NCBI GenBank assembly: GCA_039707465.1
Contig: CM077651.1
Coordinates: 23,921,019-23,985,018 of the forward strand
Direction of reading: 5' to 3'
From: Rhabdophis nuchalis
Lineage: Eukaryota > Chordata > Lepidosauria > Squamata > Natricidae
Length of the DNA: 64,000 nucleotides
Shown: positions 1 through 10,071 of the stretch, piece by piece
Layout of the letters: the number at the start of each line of letters is the position of its first letter
How positions within the stretch are numbered: position 1 is the first letter of the stretch
The notes under the pieces: model-generated
What the model saw: only the letters and a program-made list of their open reading frames with translations
Databases searched by the model: none
What the model was told of the DNA's origin: nothing
Position numbers and translations under genes: made by a program

Positions 1-59
1 AGGCTCCCAGTGCACTGTAAAAGAATCCTTTCCCATCTTTAAGTATCTTTTAGGTTGGA

Positions 60-298
60 GTTGGAGACAGGTTAGCGACTATTGGCTAAAGTCTATAACC
101 ACAAAGCTTGTAAGTAGAGGACTCTGTATGCACTATATCTCTAAGTGTTGTATCAAATGTTTTATGATGATTGTATTTTTACAATGACTATAATGATTGG
201 TCTCTATTGTTATATGTACACTGAGAGTTTATGCACAGGAGACAAATTCCTTGTGTATCTAATCACACTTGGCCAATAAAAAATCCTCTCCTCTCCTG
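60..298 (+). mobile_element. LINE 3' end fragment, family uncertain
   Basis: The stretch ends in a segment resembling a snake LINE 3' terminus, with a CACACTTGGCCAATAAAA-like motif that contains an AATAAA signal just before a CTCT-rich tail. It lies inside TPP2 intron 2. I recognise the 3' motif as a recurrent squamate retroelement end, but I cannot assign the family. The left boundary is approximate. Confidence 0.45.
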
Positions 299-821
299 AG
301 GCTGCAGATTACATCCTTGGAAAAACTTTCAATTAAATTGCAAATGAGTATTGTGAAATGCTTTTCTTTGAAAGGTAAATAGGCCCTTTGAAAAATGTGG
401 GGGATAGAACTTTCTGCAATTCATTAAACTAAATTTTGTGGATTTTCAAGAAAAGATATGCATTTTCTTTGAGGACTTGCAGAGAGGTGCTATTAATGCA
501 CCCTCACAGATTCCAAAGCACTGTTTTGTCTCCAGATCTAAAGCATTGCATAGCCTATTGCAAATAAACATAAGGCTATAAAACATCAGATGACTGTAAC
601 TATTTTACCATCAAACATATATTTAACAGACAAATATTTATGGTAAATTCTTTAAAAAATGCTTTGCTTTTAGACATTATGATTTAAGTATGAATACACC
701 TATATTTTTAAATCGGCTCAAGGTAATTTCTCATAACAAGTTATCCTAATGCATATACAGTTGGACATCTTAAATTTTGTTTCAAAATAGGACATCACAA
801 TTTAATGCCAAATACTGTTAC

Positions 822-950
822 CTTTAAAATTCTTCCTGTAACACCAGTAATTTCTCCATTTTTTGCTTCTGTAACAGTTGAAGTATTTACATCCCCACTG
901 CCCGTTGTATCAATTATGTCAACTATCTTGGGTTTTCCGTCAGTTGTAAT
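822..950 (-). CDS. TPP2: TPP2 coding exon 2 (tripeptidyl peptidase II)
   Basis: Read on the minus strand, this 129-nt exon encodes 43 residues starting [19 protein letters not shown] and ending GVTGRILK, closely matching residues 56-98 of vertebrate TPP2 as I recall them. It follows an acceptor (a pyrimidine-rich run ending in TTTAG just above 950) and ends with AAG followed by the donor GTAACA at 821-816. It is in phase 0 with exon 1, whose last codons encode GMQ. TPP2 is a very large cytosolic serine peptidase of the subtilisin family (S8) that removes tripeptides from N-termini downstream of the proteasome. This exon encodes part of the N-terminal catalytic region. Exon 3 was not found between 1 and 821, so the gene leaves the window on the left. 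Confidence 0.95.
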
Positions 951-1302
951 CTAAAGGCAATAAATAAAAGCACATATGATACATGAATATTCTATTTTAT
1001 AACTACTGCTACATGGATTGGAATAACGCTATCGGTCTGTTACAGCAGACACCACCTAAATTTATTTCAATAAATGTAATTTAGCCTTTTCTAAAGCCAA
1101 GTTGATTCACAACCTAAGCAAAATCCATAAAATTCAAATTAACAGCACATGTTAAAACAGCAAGATAAGCAAATATTCAGAAGAAGCAAAGCTCAGAATT
1201 CAGTGAGAATTACATTTAATTGGCCTATGCCAATTCATCAGAGTATGAAGAATTTTTAAAAAGGTATTTTTTTTTCACATGAGGTTCTTGCTTAATGAAT
1301 GA

Positions 1303-1450
1303 CATAGTCCTTGCTTAATGACGGCAATCAGGATGGGCTGAATTGCTGTTGCTAAGCAATGCTGTCATGTGACATTGCACTTTACAAAAATGTCACTTAG
1401 CAATAGCAATTTTGGTCCCAACGGCCACCATAATCTGAGGACAACCTGCA
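1303..1450. mobile_element. Short TA-MITE-like fragment
   Basis: The ends, ATAGTCCTTGCTTAATGACG on the left and TGAGGACAACCTGC on the right, resemble the inverted ends of the CAGGTAGTCCT family found elsewhere in the window. The interior has the same 'cttagcaa' type motifs. It is diverged and its boundaries are approximate. Confidence 0.45.
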
Positions 1451-2096
1451 TTTAATTTATTCCTGCCCAAACCTTTCTGAAAAAGGTCTTCATTAATTCA
1501 CAGACTATTGTGGGATTATGAAATTCTTACAACAGATAATTCCCAAATTTTGGTACAACTATTAAGACAACCTTTTCCAGCCATGGCAATTTTAGCCGTT
1601 TAAAACAAATTGTTCTTATAAGAGTCATGCAGAGTTTGAAACATAAATGTAATAATTAAAGGTAATGCTTGGTACAGTAGAGCTTATACATAAGCATCCT
1701 ATGAAGAGTGGGAAGAATAGGAATTCAAATTACGTAACAGGAAGTAGATAAACTGGATACTGTCACAAAGGAGACAGTATGGAAAATCAACTGGAAGGAT
1801 ACGACAAAGCAGAGACTCTTTGTTGGCCAGGACAAAACAATGATGCAAAATTCATTTGAAAAGCAGCTTCAACATCAAAGCAAAATATGGTAGCAATTGT
1901 CTTAATTCAAAAGTAAATAATATAATTGCTTTCATATCAAGCTTAATACAATCAATTATTTAATTTTTGTTTTTATTACAGCAATCTGTATGCTGCCTAC
2001 CATTGGACTCTAATCAGCTTAACAGATCTCATGTGTAATAAGAGGCAGATGCAAAAACAGAGTTAACCAAACTCAGCCTTAAGTAATGGACTAGAT

Positions 2097-2445
2097 CCAT
2101 GATGGCGAACCTGTGGCACGTGTGCCAGAGGCGGCAGCCAGAGCCCTCTATGCGGGCACACACGCCGTCGCCAGCTGCACTTCCGGGTTCCATTACGTAC
2201 ATGCATGAAGACAAGTTGGTCTGGCGCGCATGGCCAGCCATTCTCTTCCGGGTTCTGTCACGCACATGTGCACCAGCCAGATGGTCTGGAACCCGGAAGA
2301 GAGCAGGTGGCTGTGCGCACATGCGCGCCATCGCTAGCTGCACTTCTGGGTTCTGTTGCGCATATGCATGAGGACCAGCTGGCCAGCTGGTGCACACGCA
2401 CGCTCCTGTGTCAGCACTCGGTGCCAAAAAGGTTAGCCACTACTG
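2097..2445. mobile_element. hAT-type MITE (GATGGCGAACC family)
   Basis: The 349-bp element runs from CCATGATGGCGAACC to GGTTAGCCACTACTG and is flanked by a perfect 8-bp duplication GACTAGAT at 2089-2096 and 2446-2453. An 8-bp duplication is the hAT hallmark. Related copies lie at 34337, 54132 and 61972. Three short open frames inside it look like by-products of its G+C-rich interior. Confidence 0.9.
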
Positions 2446-2539
2446 GACTAGATTTAAGGTTTTAATTTTTAGGACAGCAACTATTAAGGTGGCTTTTTTT
2501 TTCATTTGCTTTCAAGTTTGATACATGGACAACCTCGTT

Positions 2540-2700
2540 TAGTTTTCTTGGTAATATTTTTAAGTGGTGTGCCACTGCCTTCTTCCTAAAGGAGAGAGAG
2601 TGATGACTGGCACAAAGCCTGTAGTCATCCAACTGCAGCTGACTAAGGTGTGACCAGAACTCATATTTTATAATTCCCAGTTACCATACCACTGGCCCTA
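2540..2700. repeat. Interspersed repeat fragment, possibly SINE-derived
   Basis: A segment around 'ccactgccttcttcctaaag' followed by a GACTGGC-type motif resembles a repeat common in squamate genomes. A second, more degraded copy may be present at about 31106-31296. The family is not identified. Confidence 0.35.
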
Positions 2701-4477
2701 ACTTGCTCTCAAAGAACTTTTACTTTCTATGTTTGCAGCAAAATTTACATTGAGAATTTATTTACATAATGATTGTACTATCCAAAAGTGTAACAAGTAC
2801 ATTATATTTTAAAACATTTCATGTTTGGTTTTATTTGTAAAATAGAAATTTAGGGCCTGTATTCTGAATTATTAAATGTTACAAAATTTATATTACAAAA
2901 CAATTACACTAGGTTTAATTATATCTTTATATTCAATGTTTCTTAAATTATACTCTAGGGTATATGACTGTTCTCCAAGAAAGTTAAGGATTTCAGAAGG
3001 TTTTCCGAAGATCAAAGAAAATGTTTTTTGTGTCATTTAGCATAACTAAATATTGAATTCCAAAATAACTAAAGATCAAAATTTCATCTTTACCAAACTT
3101 TCTTGACACGTAAAGGCAAAATATAAATGCATATATTCCATTAATATATAAATTGTAAAATATTATGAACACACAAAGATGAGATATTCATCTCGCTCTC
3201 TCAAATATCTTGCTAAACAATTAAAAAAATCAATGGAAGAAAATATGATTTTTTAAATGGAAAAGGCTTTTAACTAAAAATAAAGCTGAACGGAACCATA
3301 GCCTGAATCAAGTTGCTTCCTATATACAGGGGAAAAGGTTGCAGCCTGAACTATGTAGGTTAATGGGGAGGATTCAGCATATATGACCAGATGCATTCCC
3401 TGTAATCCATGAACCATGTTGCATTTAGTAATTAAACATCTTTAGTCTCATCTCTTTCCTCATTAATGTTATTTTGAATTACATGATGTACCTGAATTTG
3501 AACAGGAGCAACCAAAGGGCAATTTAAAGAGTCTATAGCCATAACTTTTTAAACCCGTTAACCACATCTAAGCCTTTCATAAATCTCAATTTAAAACTAT
3601 ACTGCTGCCTGGCTGTTTTTTCATTTGATTTGACAAGAGCAAGGTAATATGCTCACAGAAATTATTCAACTTTCTGCTAATTATGAATTGAAGCATTCTC
3701 ATATAATTAAATTGCAATTAATTAATCAGTTAAATGTGTCAAGCACAGTAAGAACAATTATATTTACAGAATATTGCACAATCGTTGGCATGGCAGAACT
3801 AGTTTGGGCTTTTTTCCCCTCCCACCTATGAAGAATTAATTACAGTAAGTACGTAAAACATTTAATAATATACCTCTTTGTTTCCCCCTGAAATTTGACA
3901 TCCTTCAGTTTTCACAATCCCATTTGCAACATCAGCCAATTTTAGGAGGATCACGCATATTTCTTAATTATATTTTGTACAGGTGATGCAACTTCATTCA
4001 ATAACATATTTTACGTATAACTGAGTTTTAGAGAGTTCAGCATTATAACTTATAGTAACAATCTTGCTAATTTATAAAGATGACTGCAACACTTTTAATA
4101 TTTCACCTACAACCCCATTTCTCTTTACTTCAACATAATGCATATAACATCCTATGATAACATGTGAAGGAAACTCAAACTACAAACATTAAGGCTGAAA
4201 GTTTCTTCCCATTTGTTAACTTGAACAAAGCCCCTCTTTGAAACACCAAAGCAGCCTGAGTTCTTGCCAAAGATTTGTACAGGTGTTTATGTACAAAGAA
4301 AACTTCCACTGGGACTATTAGTGAAAGGAGTATGTGGGAATACATACAAGCCTTACAAAGATGTAACTATTTTAACATTTAAGAGAGGTGTGAAATTAAG
4401 GCTTCCCTTTCAAATGCCTTGTACAGTTTTCCAAAAAAATACATTTTAAGGTTCCACTGAATTCTTATAATGTACTG

Positions 4478-4582
4478 CAGTGGTCCCCAACCTTTGCAAC
4501 TTTAAGTCTGAAGGACTTCAGTTCCCAGAAGTCTGGGAGCTGAAGTCCTTCAGACTTAAAGTTGCAAAGGTTGGGGACCCCG
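4478..4582. mobile_element. Foldback hAT-type MITE
   Basis: The 105-bp element starts CAGTGGTCCCCAACC and ends GGTTGGGGACCCCG. Two arms of about 50 bp are nearly perfect reverse complements, so the transcript would form a hairpin. A perfect 8-bp duplication ATGTACTG flanks it at 4470-4477 and 4583-4590. Confidence 0.9.
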
Positions 4583-5024
4583 ATGTACTGTATATTTTAT
4601 GGGGGGGGGGGGAATCATATTATTAGATAAGGGAAAAAAAGTTTGTATCCCTTGTGTCACCATTGGTACTTGGATGGAAGACTGCTAAGGAATCCTAACA
4701 TTACATAGTAAAAAGTAGGAAGATTTAAAAAAAAATCTCAGAAGACAGTAACAAATGACTTCCAATGTTGTCAAAAATTACATGGATATATGCCTAGGGA
4801 GATTGAGAGCTTCTTAAATTTTAACTGAATGATGGGGGAATGGAAGGATTTATATTTTTTGCAGTCATCTGGTCATTAGCACTCTGAGTAAATAAATGCT
4901 TCTATTCCCCCAAAATTCAGTTAGAATTGAAGCTTCTTGGACAAGAAGTGAAATAGTTTCAAGGGGGAAACCCCCCCCCCCCAAGAAAGTCCAGTTGCCT
5001 TTTGGAAAAGCATCTTTGGGAATG

Positions 5025-5402
5025 CAGTTAGTCCTCAATTTACAATCACAATCGAGCACAAAAGTTTACGTTGCTAAGTGAGACATTTATTAAGTGATTT
5101 TTGCCACATTTTATAACCTTTTATAACTCTTACCACAATTGTTAAATGAATCAGTGCAGTTAGGTTAGTGAAACGGTTGTTAAGTGAATCTGGCTTCCCC
5201 ACTGACTTTGCTTGTCAGAAGGATGCAAAAGGGGATCATGTGACCCTGGGACACTGCAACCGTCATAAATATGAACCACTTGTTAAGCCTCTGAATGTAA
5301 ATCATGTGACCATGTTGCAACGGTCATAAGTGTGAAAAATGCTCCCTTTTTTCAATGCCATTGTAACTTCGAAAGGTCAATAAACAAGTCTAGGACTACC
5401 TG
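5025..5402 (-). mobile_element. TA-target MITE (CAGGTAGTCCTCGACTTAC family)
   Basis: The inverted ends are CAGTTAGTCCTCAATTTAC and TCTAGGACTACCTG, and the right end is followed by TA. The interior carries the family hallmark phrases ('ttgttaagtgaatctg', 'gaccttctgacaagca' reversed). Tc1/mariner-type ancestry is inferred from the TA target only. Confidence 0.8.
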
Positions 5403-5574
5403 TACATGGATATACAGTTAATCATCCGACTTCAAGCGATGTTGGGATGATTTTTACTTTACCAATTTCAAAGCTATCACACACTGAGAATATAAGTTTA
5501 CTTATTTGCCATCTTGCCTTCTACTTTAATTTTCTTATGGAGAAATTTTGAAGAAGTCTTCAGAAGCCATAAAT

Positions 5575-5602
5575 TTATAACAACAACAACAATAATAACA
5601 AC
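5575..5602. repeat. (TAA/CAA)n microsatellite
   Basis: A short run of TAACAACAACAATAATAACAAC lies immediately 5' of the R4-like LINE fragment. A similar run follows the 3' end of that fragment at about 6257-6284. Confidence 0.8.
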
Positions 5603-6284
5603 AGTAAGTGCCACCTGTGCAAAGAAGCTGAAGAAACAGTGGAACACCCGGTAAGCTGCTGCAAAAAGATTACACAAACTGAATACAAGCAGCAGCATGA
5701 CAAAGTAGCAACAATGGTGCATTGGAAGATTTGCAAGAAATATCATTTGCCTGTAAGCAAGAACTGGTAGGACCATAAAACAGAGAAAGTCATAGAAAAC
5801 AAAGAAGTTAAATTGCTCTGGGACTTCAGAATCCAGACAGGCAGGCACCTGCTACATAATGTCGATAAGAAAGACCAAAAAGTCTGGATAGTGGATGTGG
5901 CAGTGCCTGAAGACAGCGGAATAGAAAATAAAGAACTGGAGAAGATAACAAAATACAAAGACCTACAAATCGAAATAGAACGACTATGGCAAAGGCAAGC
6001 AAGAATAGTACCAATAGTAATAGGCGCCTTGGGTCCGGTCCCAAAACAACTGGCGCATCACTTTAACGGCATAGGCATTGACAAATTTGCCATCAGTCAA
6101 TTGCAGAAAGCAGTTTTACTTGGAACTGCTTCCATCCTACGATGATATCTGTAATACCATCAAACATCCAGATTTGCCTACCTCAGGTCCTTGGTAAGGA
6201 CTCGATAGGTAGATAAAAATGCCAAACCCAAACTGAACATCTGGCTGACTGTGCGATTAATAATAACAACAACAACAATAATAT
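5603..6284 (+). mobile_element. R4/Dong-like LINE, 3' end of ORF and 3' UTR
   Basis: The plus strand first encodes a cysteine/histidine knuckle (CHLCKEAEETVEHPVSCC). After a break, an open frame at 5813-6145 contains WDFRIQTGRHLL, then KVWIVDVAVPEDSG, and ends with IGIDKFAISQLQKAVLLGTA. That order (zinc knuckle, then a restriction-like endonuclease region with a V-D-V-A-V-P core) is typical of R2/R4-clade LINEs, and the wording matches the R4/Dong or Rex6 group as I know it. The copy is 5' truncated and broken by at least one stop or frame change. The 3' UTR ends in TAA/CAA repeats. Confidence 0.75.
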
Positions 6285-6636
6285 CCCCATTCTAAAGTTA
6301 TCTCACCCCAAATCCCAAGAAGTGAAAAAAAGATGTTATGAATTAGGTTGTGTCTCTATCCCAATAAGCAGTTCTCTTTTGAATTAAAACTTTCTCCTTG
6401 AACTTCTCCAAAGGAAGCAGTCCCTTAATCCCTGACGACACCCGATCCATTTTACACTAAGAAGGCAACTCAACTTTCCTTGTATCTTCTCCATGCCTAT
6501 TATTTAACTTTCCCATCCACTGAACTATACAAAGCCTGGTACCGGGGTGGTTTGGCAACTGAAGAGCAACAGCAGGAGGAAATGCTGTGAAAAACAAATC
6601 TCTCTTACACTGTTATTCAACCCAAAGTATTAAGTA

Positions 6637-7322
6637 CAGGAAGTCTTTGATTTACAACAGTTCACTTAGTGACCATTTGAAGTTACAACACACTGAAAAA
6701 GTAACTTATCGCCATTTGTTACCATTGCAGCATCCTCATAGACAAGTGATTTACATTCGGATGCTTGACAACCAACTCACATTTATGACAGTTGCAGCAT
6801 CCCGGGGTCTCCTGTTGCGACCTTCTGACAAGCAACGTCCAGGGGGAAGCCAGATTCACTTAACAACCGTGTCACTAATCTAACAACTGCAATGATTCAC
6901 CTAACAAAGAGGGCAAGAGAAGAGGGGCAAAACTCACTGAACCAACGTCTCGCTTAGGTGACGGGTGCACCTGTGTTTGCAAATACATGAATAAACTTCC
7001 TTGATGCTTTCAAGCTGCTGTCTCAGGTAGTTCCACATGCGAACATGCACCGTTTATAACTGAAGCAACCTGGAATTAAGGAGAAACTGTCTAAAAGTGA
7101 GGACAATCAACCACTGGAACAGCTTGCCTTCAGAAGTCATGCATGCTTCATTATTGGAGACTTCTTTAAAAAGAGACTGGACAGCCACTTGTCTGTAATG
7201 GTTAGTATAGGTTCTCCTGCTTGAGCAGGGGGCTGGACTAGAAGACCTCCAAGGTCCATTCCAGCTTTATTCCTATTCCTAAATTTTGGGCTCCATTGTG
7301 GTCGTAAGTTGAGGACTACCTG
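6637..7322 (+). mobile_element. TA-target MITE interrupted by a CR1-L3 copy
   Basis: The left end CAGGAAGTCTTTGATTTAC at 6637 and right end GTTGAGGACTACCTG at 7322 are each flanked by TA. The family sequence breaks off at about 6957, after 'ctcgcttag', and resumes at about 7279 with 'taaattttgggctcc'. The interior is filled by a CR1-type LINE fragment, so the MITE inserted first. Confidence 0.85.
6957..7283 (+). mobile_element. CR1-L3 LINE 3' fragment with unusual 5' part
   Basis: From 7072 the sequence follows the standard CR1-L3 3' end (GAAGCAACCTGGAATTAAGG, then GGACTAGAAGACCTCCAAGG). Upstream (6966-7071) it does not match the other CR1 copies here. It does match, in inverse orientation, the sequence at about 8624-8716. 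It sits inside the MITE at 6637-7322, just 5' of the TPP2 exon 1 donor in the intron. Confidence 0.75.
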
Positions 7323-7399
7323 TAGCGGGAAGAAGCGAGACAAAGAGAAAATAATAATAATACAATTTAAGGCTAGGGGGACCTCCGTTGGCATCTCAC

Positions 7400-7564
7400 C
7401 TGCATGCCCGGAGCGCCGGGGTCCACACCCGTGTCTAAGATGGCCAAGAGAACACCCCGTCCATCATATTCCGGGTACCGGGAAAGGAAGGAGGTCGCTC
7501 CGGTTTCCTTCTTGGGCAGAAGCCCTTGAAAGGGGAACTGCTCATCTCCAGCCGACGCCGCCAT
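7400..7564 (-). CDS. TPP2: TPP2 coding exon 1 with start codon
   Basis: The minus strand encodes 55 residues, [19 protein letters not shown] through [13 protein letters not shown]. The length and sequence match the first exon of vertebrate TPP2, and the [10 protein letters not shown] segment is unmistakable. Asp44 in LDTG corresponds to the catalytic aspartate of the subtilisin-type triad; the His and Ser lie in later exons outside the window. The ATG at 7564-7562 has a strong context (AACATGG, A at -3 and G at +4) and the upstream sequence is G+C-rich. The exon ends CAG|GTGAGA in phase 0 and joins in frame to 950. The product is a cytosolic tripeptidyl aminopeptidase that forms giant complexes. 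The first ten residues differ most from the mammalian protein, as expected for this poorly conserved tip. Confidence 0.97.
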
Positions 7565-8060
7565 GTTGAAAACAAGAAGAGAGGGAAGGAAAGGTTAAAG
7601 GAGACGCCAGACACGCAACCGACACGGAAAGACAAGAAGGGGCTGTGCAGCCCGGGGTGACGCAACGGCTCTCTCAGAAAGAAACGCTACCGAAGGAAGG
7701 AAGGGGTAAAAAAAATGGGCGAAGGCTTCTTTTCCCTCCGAACGCATGCGCCGCCCTTCCAGCCAATAGCAACAATAAGCATAGCCCGGCGGGGGTGCTA
7801 CGTCACGAGCGCTCTCAGCCTGCGAGGGAGATTTGATCGTGCCTTGGCTCGGCTGAGCGAGACTTGGAACCGCCTCTCAAATTACAGCGCGGCTCGCGCT
7901 TGCGAGGGTAGAGTATGGACCAATGAGAAAATGGGAAGGCTTTCTTAAAGGGGCAGCAGGTTGATTAATAACCGGCTTCGGGCTCTCTCTCGCCTCTCCT
8001 TCCCGCCTCTCCTACTTTCGTTGGCTTCACCGCGCTCGGCTTCGTCTTATTTCAAACAAC
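7565..8060 (-). promoter_or_regulatory. TPP2 5' UTR and CpG-rich promoter
   Basis: This is one of the most CpG-dense stretches of the window. Visible candidate sites are CCAAT boxes at 7763-7767 and 7920-7924 (ATTGG when read in the gene's direction), an NRF1-like CGCATGCGC at 7743-7751, and a CRE-like CTACGTCA at 7798-7805. No TATA box is obvious, which fits a housekeeping promoter. The transcription start is not defined. A divergent plus-strand start is possible for such a promoter, but no gene is visible for it here. Confidence 0.75.
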
Positions 8061-8268
8061 GCGAGATCTTAATACGATTTGTTCGCTGGTGTGGGATGTG
8101 TAAGGGGGGGTCGCTTCGATAGAATCGGATGAAATTCAATAGCAATAATAGGGATAGGGATAGAGCTGGAAGGGACCTTGGAGGTCTTCTAGTCCAGCCC
8201 CCTGCTCGAGCAGGAGAATCTATACTAACCATTTCAGACAAGTGGCTGTCCGGTCTCTTTTTAAACAC

Positions 8269-8398
8269 CTGGCTAGGTGGCTAAGACAATGAGCTTGTCG
8301 ATCAGAAAAGTCGGTTCGAATCCTTAGTACGGGTCTCCTGCGTGAGCAGGGGGTTAGACTAGATGACCTCCAAGGTACCTTCCAACTATTACTATTAC
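8269..8398 (+). mobile_element. tRNA-derived SINE with CR1-L3-like tail
   Basis: The head has a pol III A-box-like TGGCTAGGTGG at 8270-8280 and a perfect B box GGTTCGAATCC at 8313-8323, 33 nt apart as in tRNA genes. After about 8331 the sequence switches to the CR1-L3 3' end (CTCCTGCGTGAGCAGG, TTAGACTAGATGACCTCCAA) with an (ATT)n tail. It interrupts the CR1 copy, which resumes with 'ccttcagtaatgg'. It is not a functional tRNA gene because it has no cloverleaf 3' half. Confidence 0.75.
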
Positions 8399-8479
8399 CT
8401 TCAGTAATGGAGCATCCATGGCTTCTGAAGGCAAGCTGTTCCACTGGTTGGTTGTCCTCACTGTTAGGCAGTTTCTATT

Positions 8480-8602
8480 ATTTTATTTATTTTTAGTTTG
8501 TCCAACATCCACAAGATAAGTATGAGCAAAGGAAATGAACACAAATAAATGGGGACAGTAGGACTAGGGCACGCTGGTGCACATACGCACGCCCCCTTCT
8601 CC
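8480..8602. mobile_element. Retroelement fragment inserted in CR1
   Basis: Between 'ggcagtttc' and 'tccttaattccagg', which are contiguous in the sister CR1 copy, there are about 123 foreign bases starting 'tattattttatttattttt' and including 'ggcacgctggtgcac'. I recognise these phrases as a common snake repeat but cannot name the family. Confidence 0.5.
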
Positions 8603-8716
8603 TTAATTCCAGGTTGCTTCAATTATAAATGGTGCACGTTCACATATGGAACTACCTGAGACTGCTAATTGAAAGCAGCAAAGAAGTTTATTCACGTATT
8701 TGCAAACATGGGTGGG

Positions 8717-9118
8717 GAACAAAGCATTCATCAGCTTTTATCCCTTAAGAGACAAGATCATTTCCCCCTCCCCTTTTTGACAAGGCATCCTACTCAATTC
8801 TAAAAGTCCCCTCCAGCTTCGTTCAAAGAATTTTAACGAAGAAATTCATCATCACCTTTTTCCTTGCTAGTATAAGTTCTGTTGTTATTTTTGTTCTTCT
8901 GCCTGCTGTTTCAGCTGGCGTTCAGGCTGGCTAGGCTTGTTTCACACAGCTGATTCTTGGCTGTTGGCTGCTTCATACAGGTAATTTTGAAACAGCTTAT
9001 AATTGTGCCATTTGACATATCAAGCATTTGCCTTTTTAGAAACAATGCAATTCCATTTTCTTATACAAAATAATAATACGTGATGATTATTCTTTTAAAT
9101 GATCGTTTTCCTTATGGT
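8717..9118. other. Single-copy spacer, nothing recognised
   Basis: There is no coding sequence, tRNA or clear repeat. It is mildly A+T-rich and lies 1.2-1.6 kb upstream of the TPP2 start. Confidence 0.6.
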
Positions 9119-9236
9119 CAACACTTCTCTCTGATGAGTTTCCAAACGTCGTTTCTTGACCTGCTGTCTGGTGCTTTGGAGAATAATGTGACCCCTATCT
9201 TCTTTGTGGCAGCCCCTCAAACACTGGAATACTGCT

Positions 9237-9888
9237 AAAAAAATAGTTCTAAAAATAGAACTAAAAGTTTGGGGCATATAATGATGTATAACTATACAAT
9301 ATGATGATGAGAATATTATGATGGAAATTGTACCCAGGTCCATACTTCAGCCAAAAAATAAGTTGGGGAAGGGGTGTTAAAAATATAATTGTTATATATG
9401 TATACTTGTTTAAAAGGAGGATATATGTTAAAATTATTAATATGAAAGATGTTTATTGGAATGAAATTGCTAACACAACATTAAATTGAGCTCTCTCAGA
9501 TGCTGAAATACACCATGTAAATGAGATAAAGTGTGGAAGAGAGGAGAGAGGCAAAAGGAAAAAGAGACGGTTAGGAGAGAGGGTAGAGGGGAAGAGAAAA
9601 AAGGAGTGGAAAGAAGAGAAAAGAGAAGTAGAGAGGAAGAGGAAGTAGAGAAGAGAAGGATGACAGAGGGAAGAAAGGTAGGGAGGAAGAGAGGGAGAAG
9701 GAAGTGATGGAAAGGGTATAAATATGGTATATGGAGAGCAGAAGAGCTAATGAGAGTCTTTGGGGTTTGGTGGTACGACGAATTGACATAATATTGAATA
9801 ATACAAAATAGTGTTGATTATGTATGTATGGTATACATGTGGTTATTTGTATGAAAATGAAAAAATAAAAAACTTTTGGAAAAAAAAT
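9237..9888 (+). mobile_element. L1-like retroposed fragment with 14-bp TSD
   Basis: The insert is bounded by identical copies of ACTGGAATACTGCT at 9223-9236 and 9889-9902. It ends with AATAAAAAAC and an A-rich tail. The interior holds an AGAG-rich stretch (about 9535-9720) and no long open frame. Target duplication, A-tail and truncation indicate L1-type target-primed insertion. The L1 assignment itself is an inference. Confidence 0.75.
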
Positions 9889-9938
9889 ACTGGAATACTG
9901 CTGTCATGTTGCCCCTAATTTTTTTCCTTAGACTAGCT

Positions 9939-10071
9939 CACGGTGTCAAACTCACATCGTCATGGCATCGTCTCATGATGTATTGGGACTGTTTCCCCCT
10001 TCGCTAAACAGGGCGGGGCGGGGTCAGCACATGATGCATCTGGGCCATGGTCTGCAAGTTTGTCACCCCTG
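9939..10071. mobile_element. hAT-type MITE (GTCAAACTC family)
   Basis: The ends CACGGTGTCAAACTC and AAGTTTGTCACCCCTG flank an interior with 'gatgcatctgggccatg'. The imperfect 8-bp flanks GACTAGCT and TGCTAGCC sit at 9931-9938 and 10072-10079. It is inserted in the CR1 copy. Confidence 0.75.

Larger units (their letters stand above)
951..7399 (-). other. TPP2: TPP2 intron 1
   Basis: This intron lies between the donor GTGAGA at 7399-7394 and the acceptor at 951-952. It holds several transposon fragments listed separately. Outside them (about 951-1300, 1451-2088, 2700-4470 and 5403-5575) the DNA is A+T-rich and I see no conserved coding sequence. The short open frames in those parts have no recognisable motifs. 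Confidence 0.9.
8134..8716 (-). mobile_element. CR1-L3 LINE copy, interrupted twice
   Basis: In minus orientation this matches the CR1 copy at 6966-7283, including the unusual upstream part. The shared text includes the GGAAGGGACCTTGGAGGTCT end, 'aagtggctgtccggtctc' and 'ggaactacctgagac'. It is split by a tRNA-SINE at about 8269-8398 and by another retroelement piece at about 8480-8602. A short (TAGGGA)n-like run at about 8150-8163 marks the 3' tail. Confidence 0.8.

Noticed and set aside
1..821. Search for TPP2 exon 3
   Set aside because: No minus-strand frame resembling the IPASW-type continuation was found, so the exon must lie left of the window.
4969..4982. C-run and other homopolymers (also near 41564, 43377 and 30147)
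   Set aside because: Simple homopolymers with no further structure; prone to sequencing error.
8270..8330. Possible tRNA gene from good A and B boxes
   Set aside because: The 3' acceptor half is missing and the sequence runs into a CR1-type tail, so it is a SINE.
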